Source of the DNA: Mesotaenium endlicherianum
Lineage: Eukaryota; Streptophyta; Zygnematophyceae; Zygnematales; Mesotaeniaceae
NCBI GenBank assembly: GCA_009602735.1
Contig: WELA01011189.1
Span: 1-64,000, forward strand
Reading direction: 5' to 3'
Length of the DNA stretch: 64,000 nucleotides
The notes beneath the pieces were generated by a model, which saw nothing but the letters and a program-made list of their open reading frames with translations, made no database searches and was not told the origin of the DNA. Below, in pieces: positions 31,450 to 43,800 of the stretch; position 1 is the stretch's first letter, and the number at the start of each line of letters is the position of its first letter. The translations under genes and the position numbers were made by a program.

Positions 31450-34163
31450 GACGATTGGCTTCAGCAGGCCCAAGCGAGCTCGCAGAGTGCCTGCATGAAC
31501 GGAGATAGCTTACCCTTACTGTGTAGGCTGCGGCGAGAGAGTACTCTGAGTACTCAGGAGTGGCGTGGCTATGAAGCAGCTTCATCCGGCTACAATGCAC
31601 GCCAGTGCTATGCAAGTGTGATTCGAGTCCCGCACTCTAGTGCGGTGCAGTAGCCGTCCTCGTTTTTCTTCTGCCTCAAGTTCATGGGCCCCCTTATTCC
31701 ATCGCGTCGGCGACACACGATGATCCCCGTTGCTTACTACACAGGCTAGCGTAAAGAGCGTGTATATAGTTAGGTACATCCATAAACAAAGTTGAGCACT
31801 TAGCTGGAGCTACGTGTACGTGCTGATTGCTCAATCTAGCAGCAGCAGCAGCATAGCTAGTTCAGCTCTTAGCTAGGTGCCTGCTCTGTCCAGCCCTTGC
31901 ATGCATCGAGCACCGCAGTCACTGTTCCCAGGATACGACAGTCTACTTGGTCATATACAGCACTCCTTGTGGTGGAAAAACAAGCATACTGTTTTCGAGG
32001 CTCTCATGCGTCGTGCAATGCGGAACCTGCACTCTCTCCCTCGGGGAGCCTGGGGGAGATAGCAGAGATGCGTTTGTGTAGGCACGCACTCTCTTGAGGT
32101 TCTCGAAATCTGTTCACGTCTCCGCTGGGTCCTCCCACCCGTAGTTGCTGTGGAGGTCTTAACATACGGAGTAGAAATTAGTGTGATAAAAGGGAACAGC
32201 AACTTCTGAGCATCCTTCCCCTGCAGACCTGCCCTAGCTGCAAGAGGCTCCAGTCTGAGAAGCCCAGCTGTATTTCCCGTCCTGTTTTTATTTATTCAGT
32301 AGGCTCTTGTAGTAGCCCCCCCTCACCCCATTCAATTTGGAGCTTAATGCCTCCAGCTATTAACACGCAATTTTTTTCTCTCAGCGACTGGCCCTTACGC
32401 GTACGCTCCTTGCATGCCCACAGCATGTTCCGGTGACGCTTGCACATGGTGTTGCTTTCTTTATTTATTTCCCACCGCAATGTGGTTGTGTACGCAATGC
32501 AGATAATACATGAGAGCTTATAATATGCTGCTGCTTCTAACAACATGCCATAGACCTGCTAGTTGCTTCCACCTCTGTCCAGGTAGCAGTAGTAAGTTGC
32601 TTACCAACTATCCGTGTGAAGCACTCAGACTGCTCTCAGCCTTTTGTACAAACATTGGTGTCATTGCACAGTGGTAAGTGACCGGGCTACATAGCGTACA
32701 CACATACACCTAAGGCCAAGGGGGCGTGACATTTTTTCTTGGTTAGCATCACTTCACTGCGTATGTTTGACATCACCAACGCAGAGGCAACCAAAACTAC
32801 TCTGCTGGTGCGTTGTGCATCAGTTACATCTCAGGTGCGCTGCCAGAACACAGTTTGTAGGAGCTAGGGGCATGCCACGAGGCAGGCAACGAGCGAGCAC
32901 TCAGCAGGTGTCGACAAGAGGCCGCATGCAGACTTCACATTGACCCAATCTGTTTAGTATACGTCAAGGACATCTGATATTGACAGAGCTTGATGCACAA
33001 GTACATCAGCGTCCCCACCAACAGCTATTATTACCTCCTACAATGAAACGTGGACAGTCACGATAGGTATAAATTACGGTTAAGTACCTCTAATCTTTCA
33101 ATCTCCTTCAAGCCTTTAAAGCTACCTAACCTACAGTCAAACGAGCCACCTGTCTTGACGCAGTTGCGTTCTACCTCCGACAGCGTCCCAATGCTTCCCA
33201 CACTACCTGCGGTACTGACATACACGCGACCAGCCCATGCCTCGTCAATGGAGCACGCGATACAAATTGCCGGTTGAGCCTCCAACATGTTCCTCACAAT
33301 GCATCACATCTGCTCGGTGAACTTGGCAATTAGCGACATCAGACAATGAAGAGTAGAGTATCCCACATACACTTCAGAAGCCCCTGCATCCAAGAAGACA
33401 AAAGAAGACACAGAAGAAGAGAGGATAATGGATTAAGAGAGTGCTCCGTCTGCAAGAGGGCACTGGGCGCAGGCTTGTCCCCAATAGGCAGAGGCACATG
33501 CGGGGAGCGCCCTTTAAGCAACAACTGACCGTCAGAGACTCAAGAGCCCATCACATTACCGCCCTACGCCATGTGGTGACTTCTACCTGTCGTGACGTGG
33601 AGGCCCCACGTTCAGTGTATTGCATCTGGAGAGTGCACAACTCCGTAGACATAAAAACGACAGCACCCCCACACTGATATGTCGTGTGCACCACAGTCAT
33701 AGTCCACCCCCAACGCCACAACAGCAAGAAAGAGCAAGGGTGACATCGCACCACAGCTCTCTGCTGCTGCTGCTGCTGCTACAGGAGTGGGGGAGGGGAC
33801 GGCCGCGGTGGTCTGCTGGCTCAAGGAGATGAGCACAGACTAGGCCCAGCAGAGCCCTCGTGAGATCAGTATACTCGGGCAGTGTCCAGACCTACAGCCC
33901 GCATGCAGACTAAGCACCCTCACAATCTCAAGAGCCACGCCGGCACCAACCAGTTTCGGGAGACGTTTCCCACAGCGAGCAGCAGACAGACACCTGTCAC
34001 GTTCAATCAGCCACAGCCACTATGCATCAGTCACAACCTTGCCCCCTGGATGCCATGCATGCAAGGAGGAGGAGGGGCCGAGGCAGGGAGAGAGGAAGGG
34101 GGGAAGGATGGGGGGGTTAGAATAGTGAGTTCAGGATGAAGGCTGAGAGGAGGCTTGGCAATC
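31450..34163. other. Intergenic stretch between CML and kinase genes
   Basis: Holds the CML 3' region, with a possible CATAAA-type poly(A) signal near 31780, short CAG (31840) and CTG (33763) runs, and no convincing gene. The part next to 34164 is downstream of the kinase gene, which is on the minus strand. Confidence 0.4.
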
Positions 34164-36676
34164 TCACCAGCAGCCGCAGGCACCTCCTTTACTGCGCTTC
34201 TTGCTGCCTGCCCCTTGCTGCTGCTGCTGCTTCTGCTCCTGCTGGCTGTACGACCCCACCCGCGCCGTCTTCCCTCCACCACTCGGCCCCGCCGCCCCAG
34301 AGGCCTCCTTCGTCTTTGCCGCCTCCGCGGCCGCCTCCTCCTGCTCCTTCTTGCGCGCCTCCTCCAGTCGCCGCGCCTCCGCCGCCGCCGCCGCGGCGGC
34401 CGCCTTCTCATCGGTCTCGCGCTGGATCATCTCGCGCGCGGCGGCTTCGCAGATGTCGAGCAGCGCGGGGATGACCTCCGCCTGCAGGTCGGGGCGGTCC
34501 TTGCGCTCCATCTCCGCGCACCACAGGCCCAGCGTGGCCACGTCCATGGCGAGGCCGATGGGCCAGTCGCCCGCGCGCGGGTCCAGCAGCGGCTCCAGCT
34601 CCTCGCGGTCGACGGCCATGTCGATGCGCCACAGGTTGGGGATGCCGCCCACCAGCATCTGCAGCAGCACGATGCCGAAGGAGAAGACGTCGGACTTGGG
34701 GCCCAGGTAGCCGCGGCGCGCGCACAGGTACTCGGGGTCCACGTAGTGCTGCGTGCCGACGCGCACGGACTTGCGTGCCACATGCGTGTGGCCGGGCGCC
34801 AGGTCCGCCATGAGGCGCGCCAGGCCCACGTCGCCCAGCTTGGCCGTGAGGTTGCCGTCCAGCAGCACGTTGGCGGGCTTCACGTCGCGGTGCACGATCG
34901 CCGGCTTGCGCGAGTGCAGGTGCAGCAGCCCCGACGCCACCTGACGCACGCGCGCACGCACACGAACAAGGACGCACACGCACAGGCACAGGCACAGGCA
35001 CATGTACGCACACACGCACACGCCACTGGGAAGAACTGAGATTGCCTGGCGCTCATCAGCCACGATTGGGCCAGCCAACTCTCTACCTGACCACCTCTCC
35101 TCTCCCTCGTCCCGCAGGAGAGGTGGAGAAGGGGTAGGGCAGCCGGGCCGACTACCTACCTCCTCCATCCTTCCCTCCTTCCGGTTTTTTCTTGCCTGGG
35201 GCTGGGGCTGAGGGCCGCAGTCTCGGGCCACTAGAGCTGCTGCAGCTGCAACTGCAAGCGTGGCCAGCCAGTGGAACACGGCTCGCGGCATGTCAGCCAC
35301 CGGCAGCAGCGCCCACCAACCACACAAGCTGGGTGAGGGAGCGTGAAGGAAAGCAACAGCAGCAGCCGCAGTCGGCCAGCTCCGCCTTCAGTCCCGGGCG
35401 CCACCAGCCACAGCCACTGCACCGCACACAGTTGGCTCCCACGGATGCACCCTGACGGCACTCTGCAGGAGGCACGGTGCTCCCGATCGCTAATGCCTGA
35501 TCGAGCCCTCAGCCAGAAGGAGTCACGAGTGCCCCGCCCCCGCTCAAGTACAAACCCAGCCCCCCTCCCTGAGTCCCCCTGCTGACCAAGAAGCAGTGGC
35601 AGCAAACTTGTGCTACCACCACGAGGCGGAATGTTGCACTGCAAACAAACGAGGACAAGTGCCCAGGAGTGCCCGTCCTGCCCACTCTCACCCAGAGTGA
35701 GGAAAGTGAGCGGGAGAAGAACGGCAAGCTTCTCCTCCTCCCTCTCCGCAGCAATCTCTGACAAATAAGGCTGGGAATGCACTCGCCAGCCATTCCAACA
35801 TTCCCAGCGAGTGAGCAGACAGGTGGCGCAGCAGGCTGCAGCAAATCTTCCCCAAAAACACGAGAGCTCGGCCAGCATGCCATGCGGGGAGGAGGAGGGG
35901 GGGGGGAAGAGCACAAGTCCCCAGCTGCTGCTTTTTTGCATGAGCCTTTTGTGAGAGAGCGAGAGGCAGGAGCTTTGCAGAGGCAACGGAGGCAAGCCAG
36001 GCATGCAACTTGATTACTTGTAGTAACAGCGGCCGGGGGGGCAACCCCAACAGCCCCCGCAGGTCCCAGAGTGCTTGTACAAGCGTGCGAGGGAGACCTG
36101 CGCTCGGCCCCAAGTTGTTTTCACACAGGCGCAGCAGGGAGGGGCGTACAGGTGGAAGCTAGGGATGCATCAAGCAGTACCTCCATGGCAATGCGGCAGC
36201 GGTCGGGCCACAGCAGCAGGGGCTTGCCGGCCATGCCCAGCAGGCTCTCCTCCAGCGTGCCAGCTGTGCAGATCTCGTACACGATGATGCGCTCCGCCAG
36301 GTTGTAGCCCAGCAGGCGCACGCAGTTCACGTGGTCGATGCGCTTCTGCACCTCCACCTGTCAGCCGCCCAGCCGGCCACGAGTTTGCCAGCCCGTCAGC
36401 AAGCAGCCAGACACGCACTTCCCCTCTCCTTGTGTTGGGGCGCGTCTTCCTGTGCCTGGCATCATGCTGTTGTCGTGTTAAGTGCACACTGCCGGGAACC
36501 GCTAGCCGCCTTCCCACTCTAGCAAGTTCATGGGCGCGTCGTACTCCCAAGGAGAAGGCGATGGCCACAGGGCTGCAGGGAAGGGCAGGCAAAAAATGAG
36601 CCCGAGAAGGGAAGGGGAAAGGGCAAGAGAGGAGAGCGGGGGACAGGCAGCAGCAGCAGCAGCAACAAGATGCAGC

Positions 36677-36745
<69 letters not shown>

Positions 36746-39700
36746 TGTGTGCACATCATGTGCTGCTCACCTCCTTCTCAATCTCCTCCTTGCTCTCGAT
36801 GAGGTTGGGGTTCTTGAGCTTCTTGATGGCCACCTCCGCGCCGCGCAGCAGGCCCTTGTAGACGACGCCGAAGCTGCCCTCGCCCAGCACTACGCGCGGC
36901 TTGAAGCGGAACATGGCCTCGTTCAGCTCCTCACGGCTGTACTCCCAAAACTTCTCCTCCGTGCTCTCCTTGCGCGAGAGGGCGGCCTTGCCGCCGCCGC
37001 CGCCCTGAGCCCCCCCGCCACCCGCGCCCAGCGGCGGCTTCCTTGTCTTGGACACCTGCGCACGTGCGAGGCACGAGGCAAGAGACACGTGGCGCTGCCT
37101 TGTCAGCACTACCCCCCCCAATGCTGTGGCTGGGTGCCTCTGCCACACCCGCCATCCAGAGGCCACGTCGCTGGAGAGAAGAACAAAGGTCCCGCCGCTG
37201 CATGAGCACTGGAAGACACGCGGGCGATGCTGAGATGCAAGCGAGGCTGTGGGGGGCGTGAGCAGCGCGCCAGCTTGCGCACCGTCTGCCGCCCGAGACA
37301 CCTTAAAAGCGTGTGTGCCTCTCGTCTCGTCAGACGGAGACGGCGCACGGAGCTCGCCCCTGATTGGCTGGTCAGCCTCCGCACACGGGGACAACGAGCT
37401 CGACGCGTCAACTGAGAGCGTTTGGATGCAGGCGTGTAAAGTGGACGAGGGAGAACCGAGAGAGAAGGACCTGGGCGCTTCAGCCTGCGGCAAGTCATCG
37501 ATTGGTTATGCGGCTGCAGCGAGTGCGAGGTGAGTGGTGAACCAGACATGGGCTCTGCCAGCCGCAGGCACCATCCAGTTGGCATGGCTCACAGCAGCTG
37601 GACCCTGCCGCTCTGGCTGCTCCACCACACAGGCACTCAGATGTTTGTGTGAACGTGTGCGCGTGTGTACGTGTGTGTGTATGTGTGTCGAAGAGAGGAG
37701 ACAGCACTAGCTCTCACCGAAGGTAAGGCACGCTCAGAAGGCAATAAGCAGAAGAAGAAGAGCGACAAGAGTGGGCCATGTTCTTCAGCAGAGAAAGGAA
37801 CCTGGGAAGCAGCAGCTCAGAAGGAGTGCAAGGAGCGAGCGCAGGAGGACTATCGCTGGCTGACCTCGCCGAGGGAGTCTGCGGGGTCCTTCTTGACGGC
37901 CGACACCTTCTTCTGGTACTGCAGCCGCGCCAGCTCCAGCGCCGTCAGCTCCTTGCCCGCTGCCGCAGCCGCAGCCGCAGCACCGGTGGCACCTGTATCT
38001 GTCGTTGCGCCGCGCACGTCCTCTCTTTCCCCCGGCGCCGCCTCCGCTGACCTTGCTGCGGCTGAAGCAGCTGCCCCCCCGCCCGCCTGTCGCGCCCCCC
38101 CTTGCTGGGCCTGCTCCTCCGGCCGCGCGCCGTCCGCAGCGCTATCAGGGGTGGCACCGGCAGTGCCAGCGGCAGCAGCAGCGCCGGGGGCCGCAGGGTC
38201 GGGGGGTGCGGCCGAGCTTCTGCTGGCGCCGGCAGCGGGCGCCAGGCGGGAGGTGCGGCGGCGGAAAGACTCGCCGTCGGTGCTGGCCAGGATGCCCGAC
38301 AGCGTGCTGTACGGGTTGTTCTGCGCGTCCAGCTGGACCGCGCCGCTGTTCAGCCACCTGGCGCGCCGCGTGACGGCGCCCGAGCCCGCCCACGTGCTCG
38401 ACGGCGGCGCCGCCCCCTGCTGCAGCACTCCCCCTGCCCCTGCCCCTCCTCCTTCTTTCTGAGCACCCCCGTGGAAGCCCCCCCCCTGCAGGGAGCCGGC
38501 AGAGGTGCTGCCGGGGGAGCTGCCCTCCTCGCTGCAGGAGGCGGTGTCGTCGGATCGGCTCATCGGGTGGTGGTCCAGCACGGACGAGGGCGAGGCTCCC
38601 AGCAGGTCAGCGGAGAGCGGCGACTGCGTCACCTTGGCACCGCCCTCGATGACGCACACCATTGCCCCCTGCGGGACGTGCGCGGCCGCCGTGCAGAACG
38701 CCACCGTGCCGTCCCTGCCAGCCCGCACACCGCAGAGTGGAGAGTGGGGTGGAGTAGAGTCTCGCTTTAGTGACACGCCTGGGGACCACCAGGCTTGCAT
38801 GTCGTAGCAGCAGGGTCCCGCAGTGGAGTGGCCCCTTGCTTAAGTGACACGCCTGGGGACCACCACTCTCGCACTTTATAGTACCAGGGGCTCGACGCGC
38901 ACCGCACAGTAGAGGTGTTTGATCCGTGTGTGGAATACGTAGATAAACAAGTGAAGTCATGCACGAAACAATGGCCATGCGAACCTCTCACTGGCCTCTA
39001 CGGCTTCTGTACCCGCCGTTCATGACACTGGGCTCCCACCTCCCCGCTCCCCGCTCCCCATCTCCCGCCCCCACATATTTGCTCGGAGGACAAATCGTGC
39101 GCATATTTTGAAAAAGAAAAGTACCCTCCCAACCCACGAGCTCAACGTGCGCATGCCCTTCCGCTGCACCGCCGCCCCCCCAAGCTGCCTCCAGCTGCCA
39201 CTGCTACCGCTGCATTACCACCTCTGTCGTTGCCTTCCGAGTAAGAGGGAACGGCAGAGGCGCAGCTCCCTCAGGAGCGGTAAACTGCAGATCATCCGAC
39301 GACACCCCAGAAGGGTGCCGCTCCTCTCCACCCTCAGGACCAAGCGCGCCCTTCCCACACGTGCATGCGCTCGCATGCTGCCACCTCACCGCCCACTAGA
39401 TTGGGCACAGATCCCAGGATTTTGCCCCCTTGCACGCTTGCTCGCTCGCGTGATGGATGCACCAAAGGGCAGCCCTGGGTGAGCCGAGGCGGCGGCTGGG
39501 GGGGCGCGGGGGGGACAGGCGCTTACTTCTTGGAGGGGCCGGGGGCCCTGCCGAGGACGACGGTACAGTGGAGCAGCTTCTTGGCCTCCTCCAGAATGGC
39601 CTGCCCCTTGGCCTCGCTCTTCACCACGTTCACCTCCGTTGGGATCTGCACACCGTCTCGGGAGCTGACAAACGTGAGGAGGAGGAGGAGGGGGGGGGAG

Positions 39701-40495
39701 GATCGCTGAGGTCGTGCGAGAGACAGGACACGCTCGCTCCGGCCAGGAGCGCCACACACCGCACCACACATGCTGTCGCCTCCTAAAGGCAGGCCAACAG
39801 CCGCCACACAAAGCCGCGCGCAAAGCCATAGAGAAGCACAAGAGAGTGAGGCGACAACGGAGTGTCAGATGCACGAGTGCGAGAGAGTGAAGGAGGGGGG
39901 CAGAGACAGGGAGGGGAGGGGACCTCGTCGGTGTCGAAGGTGTGGCTGAGCTGGTCCAGAAAGGGCAGCACCGTCTTGTAGATGTGGCGCGCCACTCGGG
40001 GCGCCTCCGCCCGGCTCAGCTGCACCATCTCGTTGTCTGCAAACACAGATAAGCAAGCACGCACAGGCACACACACACACATGAGGCCAGAGGGGAACAG
40101 GGGCCAGGGGGGAGGGGGAGCAAGGGAAGAGGGTTGAGCACGTGCACAGCAGCAAGCATCAAGCGCAGAGTGAGTGAGAAGGGCTGGCGGGGGGATGACC
40201 GGAAGGCTGTGGCTCTCTCGCTTTTCCCGCCTCCACTGTGGCTACCTGCCGCACATGCGGCACCACCAGCAGATTGCGCACGCAAGTACAAGAGCAAGCA
40301 GCGCCGGCGCTGCCGCCACCGCGACGCGTGCGAGAAACCAGCCAGCCCTGTAGATGTGCCAGATCCTGACCGCCGTGGTGTCTGCAAGCGTAGCGTCCTT
40401 CCACATCACTGCCCACCTGTATGCGCTAGCAGAAGCATGGAGGGCATTGCAGCGGCTCCTCTCCAGAGTCACTTTCCGAGGCTGAAAGTGCAGGG

Positions 40496-40569
<74 letters not shown>

Positions 40570-40570
40570 N

Positions 40571-40601
<31 letters not shown>

Positions 40602-40806
40602 AAGTACCTTTGTTAGGGACCTGCGAGACGACATGCAGCAGGATGAGCAGGGCGTCATCGCCCGAGATGCCCTGGCGGGCAAGGTCCTTCACAGCCCACG
40701 CCAGCGCTCCCCGGCTGGCGGCATCATCCCGCACGGGGATGAGATATGTTCTGGGTGGCGCCGGGGCGGCAGCCGCGGCTGTGTGCTCCGCAGCAGCTGG
40801 GTCCAT
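34164..40806 (-). CDS. USP-domain receptor-like cytoplasmic kinase (RLCK-IX/PUB-like, no U-box)
   Basis: Seven exons read on the minus strand: 40806-40608, 40036-39924, 39645-39527, 38714-37865, 37055-36771, 36357-36181, 34940-34164. All phases agree and give 839 codons. All introns are GT-AG; intron 2 has a weak donor (GTCCCC). Residues ~18-180 form a universal-stress-protein domain (YLIPVRDD...GALAWAVKDL; VNVVKSEAKGQAI; CTAAAHVPQGAMVCVI). A Ser/Ala-rich linker with a short helix follows (ELARLQYQKK, ~400). Kinase domain ~465-750: Gly loop GEGSFG 485-490, Lys505, HRDVKPAN 598-605, DVG 618 (DVG in place of DFG is usual in this family), DPEY. The tail is an Ala/Glu helix, a poly-Gln run and a basic Cys end (KKRSKGGACGCW). 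No U-box is encoded. Likely soluble or membrane-anchored signalling kinase. The start ATG at 40806 directly precedes the USP domain. Confidence 0.85.
34941..35030 (-). promoter_or_regulatory. UG-repeat tract upstream of the exon 7 acceptor
   Basis: The 3' end of intron 6 is a (TG)-rich run (GTGTGCGTGTG..., GTGCCT repeats) ending CGTCAG, with little pyrimidine tract. The acceptor of intron 1 (40041-40082) is similarly TG-rich. Confidence 0.5.
36678..36751. repeat. Compound microsatellite (CT)n(GT)n in intron 5
   Basis: About 25 CT units run straight into about 12 GT units. On the gene's strand this is (AC)n(AG)n starting ~20 bases after the exon 5 donor. A palindrome (GCACATCATGTGC) lies between them. 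Confidence 0.95.
38695..38900. repeat. Imperfect ~74-bp tandem duplication in intron 3
   Basis: A 23-base segment (AGTGACACGCCTGGGGACCA plus CCA) occurs at 38769-38791 and again at 38843-38865. The flanking bases are related at the same spacing, so the unit is ~74 bases. It directly adjoins the exon 4 acceptor (38715). Confidence 0.7.
40498..40600. repeat. (GA)n microsatellite in intron 1
   Basis: About 50 GA units with an N at 40570, so the true length is unknown. On the gene's strand it is (CT)n beginning within ~10 bases of the exon 1 donor (GTACTTGG). Confidence 0.95.
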
Positions 40807-43800
40807 CGTCCTCCTCCTGCCTGGTGCGAGCGAGCAAGAGAGGCAGCACCTGTGGCCAAGACAGTGGGAGAGAGCGAAAGGAGGAGATAAGAACAAAGGG
40901 AGAAGAGAGGGGAGGAGAGGGAGTGGAGCGGGGAGGGGAGGCAAGGGAGGGGAGGAGAGAAGAAGGAGAGGGGGAGGACAGGAGGAGGGGAGGAGAAGGT
41001 GAGCAACTGGAGAGGAGAGTAGCAGGCAAGTGATGGGGTGGGCGGGCAGGCGTGCATGCCAGTCTTGGTGAGCGAGTTTCGGATTGGCCTGGCTGCGAGG
41101 ACGCGTCTGCCTCAGTGCGCGACATACGTGCACGCCATGCACCTGGCACCAACACGAGGCATGGCGTGCATCCACACTCTCCTGAGTGCTACTACTGGGT
41201 CGAGCATGGCCCCAGGGTGGACTAATTTTAGATTCCCCTGCAGCTTGGCATGACTGGGAGGGCTCCTGAGGATGCATCACCCCCCCCCCCACTTCCCCCC
41301 CTTTCTGTCCCTGTCCCTGTCCCAGCACGCAGAGTGCTAACGGGTGACCCCAAGCTGACTCTTCCGATTGGGGTCTCGCCCCCGGGGCGTGCAGGAGGAA
41401 AAGAGGGCATGGCAGGCAGTCTCACATTATCATCCATAGAGTGAGCACCCACTACAATGGGGGGAGGCAGACATGCCCAGGGAGGCTGCTGAGAGAGCAT
41501 GCAAGAAGGGGCCGCACAGGCCCAGGCACAGGCACAGGAGTGGGAAGAGGAGCTTGGAGTGGCTGCATGGCCTCTGCCTGGGAAGGATGGCAGGGGGAAA
41601 AGATTCATGAAGCAGCACAGCCTTGAGGCACGAGGGAGGTGGGGGGGGAGAGGGGAGGGGAGGGTGTCAGAGTGCAGGAGGATGCGAAAGGGAGAAGGGG
41701 AACTGAAGGAGCAGAAGACTGCACGAGAGCATGACCGTGTCGCAAAGCATTGATGGACAATGCTCGTCCTGTGGAACAGGCTGGCGTGCAATGTAGTGGG
41801 AACAATTGGCATGCGGAGCAGGCACCAGCACTTGCCACTGAGTCAGGTTGCAGTGGTGCATCTATCTCCAATCCCGGGTTGAGAAATACGGGCTTGACGC
41901 TAATGCAGTGTTGACATACACAGTGTTCTCTTCTGAACCACAACTGCCAGAGCCACAATCAGTCGGTCCCAAATAAAGACGGGAAAGGAAGACCTACCCC
42001 GTCTCTCTACTCAGTGTTAGCTCTTCTACCGACACCGCCAGCAATGAGAGTGAAGGAGTCGTTCACGAGTCAACCTAAACCCTCAGATCTAGAGAACAAC
42101 ATTTTGATAGAGGCTGGAGCTAAGATGTATGCTGCCCCACCTCCTTATTTTGCAGGCTACTAACGAAGCTACATTGGCACTTCTCTCAAATTCTATAATC
42201 TGTCTAATGGAAAGTTGGGCACTTTGCTTGTACCCACAATATGGATAAACTTCGCTGGTATAACCACGATATGACTGAAGACAAAACTAGTCTTAGATCT
42301 CTGTAGCTTTGCATACAACGTTTTGTGGGTCTCTAAGCTTGATGAGGCCCATACAGGAAGTTTACACTTCATCCAACTCATTCAACTTGTTACTCCCCTT
42401 GCTCAAACTTTTGCACAATCTAGCCATACCTTTGTGCTCAAATGTTAACACAATGCAGCCATACCTTCCTGAAGGTAAAAACGTTAAGTTTCTCGCGCAA
42501 GGTCACATTTGAGATGGTTTTCTGGGTACCAATGCTGTCACACTCGACTCTCTGGCTATGTCAACCACCTTGCCCCTAACGACGTCCTTCTTATAACATG
42601 GTAGATGTTAAAGAAACAGCCAGACTGACGACCTAAAATACTTCACGGCTGCAGCCCCTCGGAATACCAGCCTCACTTATAATTCTGCATTTTAATTTGA
42701 CCACATCAGCAATCATTAATTTGCCAGGAAGACTTTCATGCGACCACGAGAAATTTTTGTCTGCATAGGAGGGCCAGTTCACCGGAACTGAAGGATCCTT
42801 CTATAAAATTGTGAATCGCAGGGACAACACATAAGATATAATATGGAACTTACTTTCAAGGACGGGTCCTCAGAGCTGTTGAGGTGAACGCTCTTGCTCA
42901 GTATGCAAGAGACAGCAGCCTCTCACGAAAGAAAGACATCATAAAAGTTCCTTACGAACCTTACTGTAAGATCTGGCACCGCGGCTACTGCTTTGCATAT
43001 TCTGAACTTCGAAACAGAAGGTCTATCCCGGAGCAGGGAGAGCTTGCAGAGCTCAACGTGCAGAGCTCCCTTCCTTGCACCACCTCCAGACTTCCCAGTT
43101 CAGCGTGGTTCCTATCAAGTGTGGTAAGCAACGCCACTGCAGGCAGCTACGTGCATTCCCGACACTGCCCGACACAGCAGAAACTGGCAGAAACTCCGCA
43201 CACTATTCCAGCATATAATGATCCCTGACAATCCTGGATACCGTATTCATTCGTGCTAGGCCTGCGTCAGCAGCTACACGAAGCAGGTACAGAAGCCAAC
43301 ACGTTACACGAGAGGTACGCAGAGGAAAACTTTACGAGGTCGGTCAACTGCACGCGACCATGTAGCCCACATGGTAATGTGAGAAACCGTGGCAAATCGT
43401 GGCTAACCGTGAGAAACCGTGAGAAATAAGTGAAAAGTGGTGAAAACTGCTGGAGGCAACAGAAGGTGTCCAGAGATGGCTTGGTCGGTAGGCTTCAGCC
43501 TACCGGTAGCAGGACTCAATACCCATCATGGTTGACCGTGGCGCAGATTGCAGTGCACCATAGCAACTACCAGTATTTGATCGTCTATATAGCCTATTCC
43601 TTAGGGAAAACAATCTGATTCATTGCTTCTCTTTTCCTTCATTTTTTTGTCGACGCAGCGGTATATTTCTTTCGGGGTTTGATTGCTTCACTCTGTCGAC
43701 TGAAAATTTGCTCTCACTGATAGACATTTCATTTCTTGGGCTTATCTATTCCCGAGTCCCAAATGAAGCGATCCCCCCTGCATGGTCTATTTCAAACCAG

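Noticed and set aside
31600-31660. tRNA-like T-arm (GATTCGAGTCC with flanking GTG/CAC) after the CML gene
   Set aside because: No matching acceptor stem, D-arm or anticodon arm could be laid out around it.
32655-32700. D-arm-like AGTGGTAAG after GGTGTCATTGCAC
   Set aside because: No T-arm consensus follows at the required distance.
34155-35039. Long plus-strand open frames opposite the kinase's last exon
   Set aside because: The minus strand has the kinase motifs and consistent splice phases. The plus frames are low-complexity shadows of a GC-rich exon.
36529-36802. Open frames running through the CT/GT microsatellite
   Set aside because: Encoded repeats are an artefact of the simple sequence inside an intron.
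42050-42480. Possible Ty1/copia remnant
   Set aside because: No motif clear enough to name a family or a strand.
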